64,000 bases of DNA. Source: Chthoniobacteraceae bacterium (GTDB taxonomy: Bacteria > Verrucomicrobiota > Verrucomicrobiia > Chthoniobacterales > Chthoniobacteraceae). Below, piece after piece: positions 1 through 8,245 of this stretch (position 1 is the stretch's first letter; the number at the start of each line of letters is the position of its first letter). The notes beneath the pieces were generated by a model, which worked only from the letters and a program-made list of their open reading frames with translations, was not told where the DNA came from and made no database searches. Where the stretch lies: positions 1 through 64,000 of the forward strand of contig CANIWM010000002.1 in the NCBI GenBank assembly GCA_947471505.1, read 5' to 3'. The translations under genes and the position numbers were made by a program.

Positions 1-734
1 CCAAAGGCGTCTATACCGTCGCATTCCCGAGCAAAGAGCAGAGCCCCGTGCTCACCGCCAGCGCCTACCCGCAAGGCGACGGCTACGCCACGCTCACCCT
101 CACGAATGCAGGCACCATCACCGTCCTCGGCAAACTCGCAGACGGCACCGCCCTCAGCGCCAGCGGCTTCCTCCGCGCGGACGGCACCCTGCCGTTCTTC
201 GCCTCGCTGTATAAAAAACTCGGCCTCGTGGCTGGCGACATCACATTTGCCGACCTCGCCAACAGCGATCTCAGCGGCAGCGACCTCATCTGGATTCGCC
301 CCAACCAGCGCACCGCCCGCTACTACCGTTACGGCTGGGAAACCGGCATCCGCATCGACGCAGTGGGCGCAAAATACATCACGCCCGCCGCCCTCGACTT
401 CGGCCAAGGCGCAGTGAACACCGTGAACGGCAACGCCGCGCTCGTCCTCACCGACGGCCAGCTCGCCGCGACCATCACCCACAACGTGAACGTGGCCCCG
501 ACCACCGGAGCCGTGACGCACATCCCCGCCACGGGAGCGCCCTACAAGCTCACGCTGACAGCGAGCACCGGAGTGTTCACCGGCACCTTCACCCACGGCG
601 CAGACACGGACCAATACTACGGCGTGCTCATCAACAAAGGCGCGAATAAAGGCGGCTTCGGCTACTTCCTGAGCACCGTCCCGTTCATCTACGGAGCGAG
701 CGGAGAAAGCGGCGGCGTCTCCCTGCAACCGTAG
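1..734 (+). CDS. C-terminal part of a large beta-rich (probably secreted) protein, 5' end outside the window
   Basis: The open frame is already running at base 3 and stops at 732-734, so only the last 243 residues are seen; an internal GTG at 48 is probably not the start. The visible part is rich in Thr, Ala, Gly and Val with a beta-strand-like alternation. It includes GYATLTLTNAGTITVLGKL and a final segment ending in GGFGYFLSTVPFIYG, after which the protein stops within 20 residues. This resembles the C-terminal repeats of large surface or autotransporter-like proteins of Verrucomicrobiota, but I cannot name a family and assign no function. A strong hairpin terminator follows about 50 bp downstream. 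Confidence 0.75.
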   Translation, partial: KGVYTVAFPSKEQSPVLTASAYPQGDGYATLTLTNAGTITVLGKLADGTALSASGFLRADGTLPFFASLYKKLGLVAGDITFADLANSDLSGSDLIWIRPNQRTARYYRYGWETGIRIDAVGAKYITPAALDFGQGAVNTVNGNAALVLTDGQLAATITHNVNVAPTTGAVTHIPATGAPYKLTLTASTGVFTGTFTHGADTDQYYGVLINKGANKGGFGYFLSTVPFIYGASGESGGVSLQP

Positions 735-782
735 CGCGCCTCGCCTGACGGCTATCCCGACGTGTCGGGAATAGCAGATAGC

Positions 783-817
783 AAAAGCCCCGCTCTCGAA
801 AGAGAGCGGGGCTTTTT
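783..817. terminator. Strong bidirectional intrinsic terminator
   Basis: AAAAGCCCCGCTCTC, a GAAA loop and GAGAGCGGGGCTTTTT form a perfect 15-bp stem with an A-run on one side and a T-run on the other. It lies between the convergent ends of the partial gene (stop at 734) and chrA (stop at 909), so it can serve both. Confidence 0.92.
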
Positions 818-820
818 GTT

Positions 821-876
821 GAATGACGAATGACGAACGCAAGCGCGAGGATGCGCGGTTTCGTCATTCGGCATTC
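821..876. repeat. Palindromic repeat of the TGACGAAT family (copy 1)
   Basis: Two arms of 17 bp at 821-837 and 860-876 are inverted copies with one mismatch. Each arm contains the word TGACGAA in direct repetition. The same words form the element at 56858-56918 inside the U32 peptidase gene. This copy sits directly after the terminator. Confidence 0.75.
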
Positions 877-908
877 CCGCCCTGCCACGGCGGCGGTTAT
901 CTCGCGGT

Positions 909-2192
909 TCAAGCCAGCTTCAGCACCAGCCCCAGCGCCCCGGCCCCGAGCACGACGGGGATTACGCCCCACTTCCACCGCTGCATCCCCACGAACGCCA
1001 CCACGGCGATCCCCACGGCCAGCCAGTCTGCGCCTTTTGGAAAGAGCACCTGCAAGCCGAACCACACCGCCAAATTCAGCACCACGCCCACCACCGCCGC
1101 TGTGATCGCCGAGAGCGCGCACGTCAGCCGTTCATTCTGGCGCATCCGCTCCACGTAGGGCGCGCCGAGGAATATCCACAGGAAGCACGGCACGAACGTC
1201 GCCCACGTCGTCACCGCCGCACCGAGTGTCGCGGATGCCAGCGGCGACAGCCCGCTGGGGTGGCTCCAGCCGCCGAGGAAGCCCACGAATTGCAGCACCA
1301 TGATGAGCGGCCCCGGCGTCGTCTCCGCAAGGCCCAGGCCATCGAGCATCTGCGGCGCGGACAGCCAGCCGTGCGTCTCCACTGCTTGCTGCGCCACATA
1401 CGGGAGCACCGCGTAGGCTCCGCCAAAAGTGACCATCGCCGCCTTGCTAAAAAACATCCCTTGCTGGAAATGCGTCCCCTTCCACCCGAGCCACGCGCCC
1501 ACGAACAGCAGCGGCACCCACCACAGCGCGAGGCACGTCACGATCACGCGCACGGCCCGTCCTAGCGTCGGCTTTTCGCCGCTCACCGTCGGCACGACAC
1601 CCGCGCCGTGCCCTTTCGCCACGAGGAACTTTTCCTTGCGAACCTTCCCGCCGATCCAGCCGATGACGCCTGCCGCCACGACGATCAGCGGGAACGGCGC
1701 GTGCAGAAAAAAGATCGCCGCAAACGCCAGCGCAGCCAGCGACCACATCACCTCGTTTTTGAGCGCCTTCCCGCCGATGCGTAGCACCGCCGCCGCAACG
1801 ATGGCGAGCACGGCAGGCTTCAGTCCGTAGAAGACGCCACTGACCCACACAACGTCCCCAAACGCCACATACACATAGCTCAGCGCCCACAGAATCAGCG
1901 CCGACGGCAGCACGAACAACACACCGGCGACGATGCCGCCCCACGTCCGATGCAACAGCCAGCCGAGATAAATCGCGAGCTGTTGCGCTTCTGGTCCCGG
2001 CAGCAACATGCAGAAATTCAGCGCGTGGAGAAAGTGCCCCTCATCCACCCAGCGCCGCCTTTCCACCACCTCGCGGTGCATGATGGCGATCTGCCCCGCA
2101 GGCCCGCCGAAGCTGATAAACCCGAGCTTCAGCCAAAAGCGAAACGCCTCCGCGAAAGTCGGGCGCGCTGGTGTGTCGGTGGTCGTGCTCAT
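909..2192 (-). CDS. chrA: Chromate transporter ChrA (CHR family, bidomain)
   Basis: Inner-membrane transporter of the CHR family; the best-known members export chromate by proton antiport. The 427-residue protein has the two-fold repeat of long-chain ChrA. The first half carries FGGPAGQIAIMH and NFCMLLPGPEAQQLAIYLGW; the second carries the matching FGGAYAVLPYV and LAETTPGPLIMVLQFVGF. About ten hydrophobic segments are visible. I chose the ATG at 2192 (MSTTTDTPARP) because a longer frame up to 2309 adds 39 residues without family character and would meet the start of thrC. It is divergent from thrC with 116 bp between starts. The actual substrate is not shown by sequence. Confidence 0.93.
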   Translation of the reverse strand: MSTTTDTPARPTFAEAFRFWLKLGFISFGGPAGQIAIMHREVVERRRWVDEGHFLHALNFCMLLPGPEAQQLAIYLGWLLHRTWGGIVAGVLFVLPSALILWALSYVYVAFGDVVWVSGVFYGLKPAVLAIVAAAVLRIGGKALKNEVMWSLAALAFAAIFFLHAPFPLIVVAAGVIGWIGGKVRKEKFLVAKGHGAGVVPTVSGEKPTLGRAVRVIVTCLALWWVPLLFVGAWLGWKGTHFQQGMFFSKAAMVTFGGAYAVLPYVAQQAVETHGWLSAPQMLDGLGLAETTPGPLIMVLQFVGFLGGWSHPSGLSPLASATLGAAVTTWATFVPCFLWIFLGAPYVERMRQNERLTCALSAITAAVVGVVLNLAVWFGLQVLFPKGADWLAVGIAVVAFVGMQRWKWGVIPVVLGAGALGLVLKLA

Positions 2193-2308
2193 CGTCCCGC
2201 GATGTAGATGCGCCCCTTCCACCAACGCCAGCCATTTTACGCGAATCCGAGCAAATCGCTTGCGGCACATCGCTCCGGCGGGAATAGTCCGCGCTTTTTC
2301 CGCAACCA

Positions 2309-3403
2309 ATGAGCTTTCAAAGCCTGCACGACCGAGGGGTTATCGCCCGATGGAGAGAGTTTTTGCCCGTGAGTGAGAAGACGCCCGTCATCTCGCTCAA
2401 CGAAGGCTCCACGCCGCTTGTCCACTCGCCGCGCCTTAGCGCCCTCGTCGGGCTCGGGTGCGAAGTCTATATCAAATACGAAGGCTTAAACCCCACGGGC
2501 TCCTTCAAAGATCGCGGCATGACGATGGCCATCTCGAAGGCCGCCGAGGCCGGAGCACGCGCCGTCATTTGCGCCAGCACCGGCAACACCTCCGCCGCCG
2601 CCGCCGCCTACGCTGCACGCGGCGGGATGACGAGCATCGTCCTCCTTCCCGCTGGGAAAATCGCGCTTGGCAAGCTGGCGCAGGCTTTCATGTATGGCGC
2701 GAAAGTCGTCGCTATCGAGGGGAACTTCGACGACGCCCTGCGCCTCGTTCGTGAGATCGGCGAGACCGAGCCCATCGCCGTCGTCAACTCCATCAACCCC
2801 TACCGGCTGGAAGGGCAAAAGACCGCCGCGTTCGAGATCATCGAGACCCTCGGCGATGCGCCCGATGTCCACATCCTTCCCGTCGGCAACGCGGGGAATA
2901 TCTCGGCGTATTGGATGGGCTACAACGAGTTCCACCAACACAAACGCTCCACCCGCCTGCCCAAAATGATCGGCTACCAAGCAGCCGGCAGCGCCCCTAT
3001 TTACTACGGCAAAGTCGTGGAAAAGCCCGAGACCATCGCGACCGCCATCCGCATCGGCAATCCCGCGAGCTGGGACAAAGCCGCCGCCGCGATGAAGGAC
3101 AGCGGCGGCACCGTGGACATCGTCACCGACGAGCAAATCCTCGCCGCCCAATACTGGCTGGCCAGCCACGAAGGCATCTTCGTCGAGCCCGCCAGCGCCG
3201 CCAGCATCGCAGGCCTCATGAAGTGCATGGGCAAAGACCGCTGCGCCACCTGCCCCATGCCAACCATCGCCGAAGGCTCGCGCATCGTCTGCACCGTCAC
3301 CGGCCACGGCCTCAAAGACCCCGACGTCGCTGCCAAGCACATCTCCGGCATCTCCACCGTCCGCGCCGATAAATCGGCCATCCTCTCACTCATCGGCGGG
3401 TAA
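2309..3403 (+). CDS. thrC: Threonine synthase
   Basis: PLP enzyme converting O-phospho-L-homoserine to L-threonine, the last step of threonine synthesis, in the cytoplasm. The 364-residue length fits the shorter (plant/Bacillus-like) thrC class. The PLP lysine lies in NPTGSFKDRGM (about K67), the phosphate-binding loop is in PVGNAGNISAYW, and the substrate loop in CASTGNTSAAAAAYAA. The start ATG at 2309 gives the expected N-terminus. Its 3' end converges on the response-regulator gene 25 bp away. No leader peptide or attenuator is visible upstream. Confidence 0.95.
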   Translation: MSFQSLHDRGVIARWREFLPVSEKTPVISLNEGSTPLVHSPRLSALVGLGCEVYIKYEGLNPTGSFKDRGMTMAISKAAEAGARAVICASTGNTSAAAAAYAARGGMTSIVLLPAGKIALGKLAQAFMYGAKVVAIEGNFDDALRLVREIGETEPIAVVNSINPYRLEGQKTAAFEIIETLGDAPDVHILPVGNAGNISAYWMGYNEFHQHKRSTRLPKMIGYQAAGSAPIYYGKVVEKPETIATAIRIGNPASWDKAAAAMKDSGGTVDIVTDEQILAAQYWLASHEGIFVEPASAASIAGLMKCMGKDRCATCPMPTIAEGSRIVCTVTGHGLKDPDVAAKHISGISTVRADKSAILSLIGG

Positions 3404-3428
3404 GGCCCACATCGACCGCTTAGCGCAG

Positions 3429-5624
3429 CTACAACATCTTCAACTGCGAACGAAGAACGAGCGAGAGAACTTTGAGTCCGAGTTCGAGGAAATTGAATGG
3501 CTTGGCGAGGAAATCGTTACCGCCGCGAAGGGATGATTGCACTCGGTTCTCCATACTCGCGTTTCCAGTCAGGAAAATGATCGGGGTCTCGGGGTGGAGG
3601 GCCATGTTGCGGATGTGGGTGCAGAGCTCGAAGCCGTCGAGTTCGGGGAGTTGGACATCGAGAATGATGAGATCGAAACGGTGGCCCGCGAGGTCGCTCA
3701 CGGCCTCCCCTGGCATCGTGGTCGTTTTGATCGAAAAGCCGACGGCACGCACAGATGAAGCAACGGTTTCACAGACGTCCTCGTCATCGTCCACGGCATA
3801 GACACGCACGGTATCTAGGCTGACGCTCTGGTCGAGATTGTCGTGTTTGAGAAGATTGGCGAGAAACTCGACGCTTTGATTCACGGTGCGGAGTATCGCC
3901 GGAGAGACTTGCTCGGGCATACAGTAGAGCTCGTGGATGAGGGATGCGAAACAGGACGACACACGGTGAAGGACTTGCTCGCCGTCGATTCGAGTTTGCT
4001 CGGCGAGGCGCTGGGCTAGCGCGCTCAAGTCGCTCAGAAGGCCCGAGTCTCCCGGACGACGAGTATAGCTCTGAAAGGTCTTGCGCATTTCTCCCACGGT
4101 GGTGCGGTTCGCGATGTTTTCCGCACGTCCGCTGGACTTCGCGACGATTTCCGTGGGCGCTACTTGAACCAAACTCGGCGAAGGGGGGGCTCCTACCGGC
4201 TGGACGGGCACCGCAGCGCGACGCTCAAAGTCTTTGAGCATCAGTCGCGCTTCGGCGAGGCTCGCCCCCATTCCTTTGATATCGCGCTGGGCGTTTTCCA
4301 ATTGCGCAGCGAGTTCAATGGTCTCGAGTCGCTGCCGCTCAAACCGGTCCGCGAGCTTGGAATACTCAGCGAGCTTCGGCTGGGCGGCTTCTAGCTCTTT
4401 CCTCAGGCGCAGAGTCTCTGAGCGTTGCTCGTCGAGCTGGACGTTCTCACGATTCGCATCACGATCCGCGGTGATGGTTTCGATCTGTTTGTTCGCGGCG
4501 ATGAGGGAATAACGGGCATCATCCAAGGACTGCGTGGCCGTGTCGCGATCTCGGGTAGCGAGGTCCGCTAGTCGCTCCGCCTCCGCAAGCTGTGCGCGCA
4601 ACACTTCTTCGTTCTTTTCAAATGTTTGCAGCTTTTCGGCCATCTCCAGCTCGCGCTTCTCACGCTCGGCATCGACAGCGACGCTCGCGGTGATTCCCGA
4701 TTTCATCGAAGAGATGTCGTGCGTTAACTTCTCAAGCTGCACCTCCAGCTCTAGGGCGCGCTGCCGCGCCACGTCACGCTCCTTCATCGCCGCCTCATGC
4801 TGCTTGCGAGCGACTCCGAGTTCGGATTCGTGGGCCGCTCGCAGCGAGTCGAGTCGCGCGGTGAACTCCGCAATCTCGCGCTCGCGCTCGGCGGCGATGT
4901 GTTCGTTTTGCTTGGGTTGACGTTCAGCGGCAGCGCGTTCGTCTTCGAGTTCGGCGACTTGATCTTCCAGCGCGGCGATTCGCCCCTTCATCTCCGATAC
5001 TTGCGCCGCTGCGGCATCGCGGGCTTGTTTTAATGCGCCGATTTGCTTCTGGCTCTCGCCACCATTCTTGGTCGCGTTGACGGTCTTACTACGAAGCTCC
5101 GCTAGATCACGCTCCGCATCGGCGAGTCGCTTCTTCAAGTCCTGTGCACGCCCTTTACTCTCCGTGCTTTCCTTCGTTAAAGCGTCGCGCTGCCGGATGA
5201 GGTCTTCGGTCTGCTTTTGCGTGATCACCCGCTGTTTACTAAATTCCTCGTTCACCCGCTTGACGTCCACCACCTGCCGCTCGGCGATTTCGGAGCGGTG
5301 CTTCAGCTCGGCCAGCATCTCTCCATATTTTGTGCTCTGCTCCAAAAGCCGGTCGCGTTCCGCCGTGATTTGCTCCGTCTGCTTCGAGAGCGTGATGGCC
5401 TCGCCCATCTCCGCCTGAATTTTGTCGATCTGCCTTGAAAGCTCGTCCCTTTCCTCTTCCGCCACTTTTTGCCGACTCCGTGCCTCGCGGGAAGTATCTT
5501 GCAATTGCTCGATGAGCGCGCGGATGTCCCGCGTTGGGTCCACTTCAGCGGACAACATCCCTCCATCCTCCGTGAGAGAAAGTCGGGTCAGCGTGTGGCT
5601 AGGTTTTGCGGTTGATTGGGCCAT
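3429..5624 (-). CDS. Long coiled-coil protein with C-terminal response-regulator receiver domain
   Basis: A 731-residue protein. Residues about 25-480 are almost pure heptad coiled coil (Glu, Lys, Arg, Ala, Leu rich). About 480-600 is a linker with a helical stretch (SDLSALAQRLAEQTRIDGEQ). Residues 605-731 are a receiver domain with acidic pocket DDDED (612-616), phospho-acceptor D656 in LIILDVQLPELDGFE, T686 in FLTGNAS and K708 in FLAKPFN. No kinase, DNA-binding or enzymatic output domain is seen, so it may act as a phosphorylation-controlled scaffold (inference, compare FrzS-like proteins with the domains in the other order). I used the ATG at 5624 (MAQSTAKPS); a TTG at 5705 would add 27 non-family residues. 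It lies 87 bp behind miaB on the same strand. Confidence 0.85.
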   Translation of the reverse strand: MAQSTAKPSHTLTRLSLTEDGGMLSAEVDPTRDIRALIEQLQDTSREARSRQKVAEEERDELSRQIDKIQAEMGEAITLSKQTEQITAERDRLLEQSTKYGEMLAELKHRSEIAERQVVDVKRVNEEFSKQRVITQKQTEDLIRQRDALTKESTESKGRAQDLKKRLADAERDLAELRSKTVNATKNGGESQKQIGALKQARDAAAAQVSEMKGRIAALEDQVAELEDERAAAERQPKQNEHIAAEREREIAEFTARLDSLRAAHESELGVARKQHEAAMKERDVARQRALELEVQLEKLTHDISSMKSGITASVAVDAEREKRELEMAEKLQTFEKNEEVLRAQLAEAERLADLATRDRDTATQSLDDARYSLIAANKQIETITADRDANRENVQLDEQRSETLRLRKELEAAQPKLAEYSKLADRFERQRLETIELAAQLENAQRDIKGMGASLAEARLMLKDFERRAAVPVQPVGAPPSPSLVQVAPTEIVAKSSGRAENIANRTTVGEMRKTFQSYTRRPGDSGLLSDLSALAQRLAEQTRIDGEQVLHRVSSCFASLIHELYCMPEQVSPAILRTVNQSVEFLANLLKHDNLDQSVSLDTVRVYAVDDDEDVCETVASSVRAVGFSIKTTTMPGEAVSDLAGHRFDLIILDVQLPELDGFELCTHIRNMALHPETPIIFLTGNASMENRVQSSLRGGNDFLAKPFNFLELGLKVLSLVLRSQLKML

Positions 5625-5711
5625 GTGAGAGCGCGAGCACGCCGCCGGTTCTGCGGCATTCTCGCTCCTGCCATTTAGCAACCACCGTACCCGCACACCC
5701 CGCAACTTCTG

Positions 5712-7079
5712 CTAAAGCACCGCCGGATTCCCGTACAGGCTAAACCCCGTCGTCCTCTCGATATTCACCTCGAACACCTCACCCACATGCCGCTCGTCCC
5801 CTTCAAAAATCACGATCTTATTACCAGGCGAGCGCCCCATCAGCCGCGCCTCGTTCGACTTACTCACCCCCTCGCACAGAATCTCCACGCGCTTCCCCAC
5901 AAGCTCCGTATTCTTCTCCAGCGCCAGCGCATTCACCACCCCCAGCAGGTCCTGATTCCGCTCATCCTTCACCGATTCCGGCAACTGCCCCTCCATCGTC
6001 GCCGCCGGAGTGTCGCGGCGCTGACTGTAGCGGAAAATAAACGCGTTATCGAACTTCACACGCTCCACCAGTCCGCGAGTCGCCGCATAGTCCGCATCCG
6101 TCTCGCCGGGGAAACCGAGGATCACATCCGTCGTCACCGCGATGTCCGGACGCACCTCGCGCACCTTCGCCACCAGCCCCTCATATTTCTCCGCCGTGTA
6201 CGTCCTGTGCATCGCCTTGAGAATGCGATCGCTCCCACTTTGCAGCGGCAAATGAATATGCGGCATCAGCTTCGGCAGCCGCCCATAACACTCCACCAAA
6301 TCCGCTTTAAAACCGATCGGATGCGGCGAAGTAAATCGCAACCGCCGCAGCCCATCCACCTCATGCACCGCATCCAAGAGCTGCACGAACGGAGATTTCC
6401 CCTCCACCTTCTCAAATTCGTGCCGCCCGTACAAATTCACGATCTGCCCCAGCAGCGTCACCTCCCGCACCCCGCGCTCCACCAGCCCCCGCACCTCATC
6501 CACGATACTCCCGATGCTCCTCGAACGCTCACTCCCGCGCGTGCTCGGCACAATGCAGAAAGTGCAGTGCATATTGCAGCCCTGCATGATGCTCACAAAC
6601 GCCGTCGCCTGCCGCTCCCGCAGCGTATGCTCGCGGATCGTCTCCTGCGAACCCGCCTCCTCCTCCACATCCACGATGCTAAAGCGCGCATCATCCATCA
6701 GCCGCTCCCTCATCGCCAACCGCCGCGCAAAAAGCTCATCCACATAGTCCGCCACCTTGTGAAATTTCTGCGTCCCCACCACCAAGTCCACATGCCCGAT
6801 GTCCCGCACCAGCTCTTGCCCCCGCGACTGCGCCATACACCCCAAAAACCCAAACACCATCTCCGGCTTCTGCGCCCGAAGCCGCCCCAACAGCCCCATT
6901 TTTCCCAACGCCTTCTGCTCCGCCATATCGCGCACGCTGCAAGTATTAATAAGCACCACATCCGCCTCCTTCTCCGCATCCGTCAGCACATACCCCCGCG
7001 AGATCAAATCGCGCGCCACCTGCTCCGAGTCGCGCTCGTTCATCTGGCACCCATACGTTTTTAGAAAGACTTTCGGCAT
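5712..7079 (-). CDS. miaB: tRNA-2-methylthio-N6-dimethylallyladenosine synthase MiaB
   Basis: Radical-SAM methylthiotransferase that adds a methylthio group to i6A37 of tRNAs reading UNN codons. The order is UPF0004 domain with Fe-S cysteines in KTYGCQMNERDSE, INTCSVRD and GFLGCMAQ; radical-SAM CxxxCxxC in GCNMHCTFC; and a C-terminal TRAM domain from about LVGKRVEILCEG. At 455 residues it matches MiaB. I chose the ATG at 7079 (MPKVFLKTYGCQ), preceded by a purine-rich GGGGGGA; the frame extends upstream to 7250 but that part has no family character. TYGCQMNERDSE favours MiaB over RimO or MtaB. Confidence 0.95.
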   Translation of the reverse strand: MPKVFLKTYGCQMNERDSEQVARDLISRGYVLTDAEKEADVVLINTCSVRDMAEQKALGKMGLLGRLRAQKPEMVFGFLGCMAQSRGQELVRDIGHVDLVVGTQKFHKVADYVDELFARRLAMRERLMDDARFSIVDVEEEAGSQETIREHTLRERQATAFVSIMQGCNMHCTFCIVPSTRGSERSRSIGSIVDEVRGLVERGVREVTLLGQIVNLYGRHEFEKVEGKSPFVQLLDAVHEVDGLRRLRFTSPHPIGFKADLVECYGRLPKLMPHIHLPLQSGSDRILKAMHRTYTAEKYEGLVAKVREVRPDIAVTTDVILGFPGETDADYAATRGLVERVKFDNAFIFRYSQRRDTPAATMEGQLPESVKDERNQDLLGVVNALALEKNTELVGKRVEILCEGVSKSNEARLMGRSPGNKIVIFEGDERHVGEVFEVNIERTTGFSLYGNPAVL

Positions 7080-7453
7080 CTGTAGAAAAGTCCCCCCACC
7101 CTGCCCATGCACAAAGAAACATTCAACCCCCATCAGCAGCGTCCTTGCTGCGACGCCCCGTTGTTGCGGAGCGCGAATCGGAGCGGGGCTTTCCTCAGCC
7201 CCGATTGGCGCTTGCCACTGATACCATCTCGCACCATCTCGCAAAGACAATCAGACCGAAGAGGGAGGGCTACGAAGGACGCGAAGGAGAAGGCCTCATG
7301 TCTGTGTCATCTTCGCGCCCAGCGAGCTGAAAACGAAAAACTGAAACCCTTTGCATGGGAAACCCCGCCTCTAAAAGTGTTCAGCTTCACGACTTCCCCC
7401 AGCGGCCAAACCTCTAAGTTGACGCCCCGCAGGACTTCGGGCATTTTCCGCGC
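7080..7453. other. Intergenic region between miaB and the toxin-antitoxin pair
   Basis: This 374-bp stretch separates two divergent genes and should hold both promoters. I see a GC-rich hairpin near 7181-7205 (CGGGGCT...AGCCCCG), a doubled CCATCTCGCA word near 7226-7244, and the first direct repeat at its right end. No convincing gene is present on either strand. Confidence 0.5.
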
Positions 7454-7458
7454 ATGAG
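7425..7458 (+). repeat. 34-bp direct repeat, left copy, covering the start of the antitoxin gene
   Basis: CCCCGCAGGACTTCGGGCAT continuing through TTTCCGCGCATGAG matches 8107-8140 at 30 of 34 positions in the same orientation. It includes the ATG of the antitoxin gene at 7454. The copy on the right has TTG at the equivalent place. Confidence 0.8.
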
Positions 7459-7708
7459 CACAATCCTTGAATCTGATGAGACGGGCACGCTGCATTTACC
7501 GGCGGCGATGTTGCCGCATCCGGGGCCGCATCGGCGTTATCGGGTGGCGGCGGAGGGTGGGCAGGTGGTTGTGGATGAGGAGCCGACGAATGCGAGGCCG
7601 TGGATGGAGTTGGCGGGGTGCCTCACTGGTGAATCTGCTGAACTGCGGCGTATTGAGGGCGTGGTCGCGGATGAGTTTGGGCGGATTAACCCTGAGGATT
7701 GGCAGTGA
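7454..7708 (+). CDS. AbrB-like antitoxin of a VapBC-type module (putative)
   Basis: An 84-residue protein whose first half (GTLHLPAAMLPHPGPHRRYRV) resembles the swapped-hairpin AbrB/MazE DNA-binding fold of VapB antitoxins; the acidic C-terminal half would bind the toxin. The identification rests mainly on its neighbour: its stop overlaps the start of a PIN-domain toxin gene in a GTGA arrangement (7705-7708), typical of translationally coupled antitoxin-toxin pairs. Antitoxins of this type usually repress their own promoter, which would lie in the repeat-containing sequence just upstream. Confidence 0.7.
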   Translation: MSTILESDETGTLHLPAAMLPHPGPHRRYRVAAEGGQVVVDEEPTNARPWMELAGCLTGESAELRRIEGVVADEFGRINPEDWQ

Positions 7709-8082
7709 TTCTAGATACGAACGCGGTTTCGGCCTTCTTCGAGGGTGTGCCAGCGGTATGTGAAGCGGTGGGTAGGGCTGCGGCGCTCGGAGTTCCGAGT
7801 ATCGTGCTGGGAGAGTATCGCTTTGGGATGTCCGGCTCGCGCCTTCGCACGGAGTTGGAGGCGAAGCTCGGGAGGCTCCAGCGGCTTGCGGGAGTTTTGG
7901 TGGTGGATGCGGAGACTGCGATGCACTACGCGAAAATCCGGCGCGAACTAAAAGAAGCGGGCACGCCGATTCCTGAAAATGACTTGTGGATCGCGGCGCT
8001 CGTTCGTCAGCACGGGGACGAGTTGCTGAGCAATGACGGGCATTTCGACCACGTCCCCGAGCTCACCCGGATTGGGTGGTGA
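7705..8082 (+). CDS. vapC: PIN-domain toxin, VapC family
   Basis: Predicted Mg-dependent endoribonuclease (PIN fold) of a type II toxin-antitoxin system. The 125-residue protein shows the acidic active-site set: D4 in VILDTNAVSAF, a Glu in VLGEYRFGMSG, an Asp in PENDLWIAALV and the late Asp in LLSNDGHFDHV. I chose the GTG at 7705, which overlaps the antitoxin stop; a TTG at 7699 is an alternative. RNA target unknown. Confidence 0.88.
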   Translation: MILDTNAVSAFFEGVPAVCEAVGRAAALGVPSIVLGEYRFGMSGSRLRTELEAKLGRLQRLAGVLVVDAETAMHYAKIRRELKEAGTPIPENDLWIAALVRQHGDELLSNDGHFDHVPELTRIGW

Positions 8083-8106
8083 AAGAGGCGGGAAATACGG
8101 CGAACT

Positions 8107-8140
8107 CCCCGCAAGACTTTGGGCATTTTCCGAGCTTGAG
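8107..8140 (+). repeat. 34-bp direct repeat, right copy, behind the PIN toxin gene
   Basis: Second copy of the repeat at 7425-7458 (four mismatches), 25 bp after the toxin stop and about 105 bp before the next gene. The two copies bracket the whole toxin-antitoxin module. Confidence 0.8.
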
Positions 8141-8245
8141 GACGGCGAGTGCGCGCATCTGCCTCTCGTCATTTTCGCCTCGCGAAAGTAATACGTGTAA
8201 GTAATAAATTGACTCTCCCCCTTGAACCGGGAAAAAGTCCCGCCC

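Noticed and set aside
5787-7064. 425-codon plus-strand frame inside miaB
   Set aside because: Mirror of a GC-rich gene, His/Arg/Leu/Pro rich; miaB on the other strand has every catalytic motif.
7182-7205. Intrinsic terminator in the miaB upstream region
   Set aside because: The CGGGGCT hairpin has no T-run and no gene ends there on either strand.
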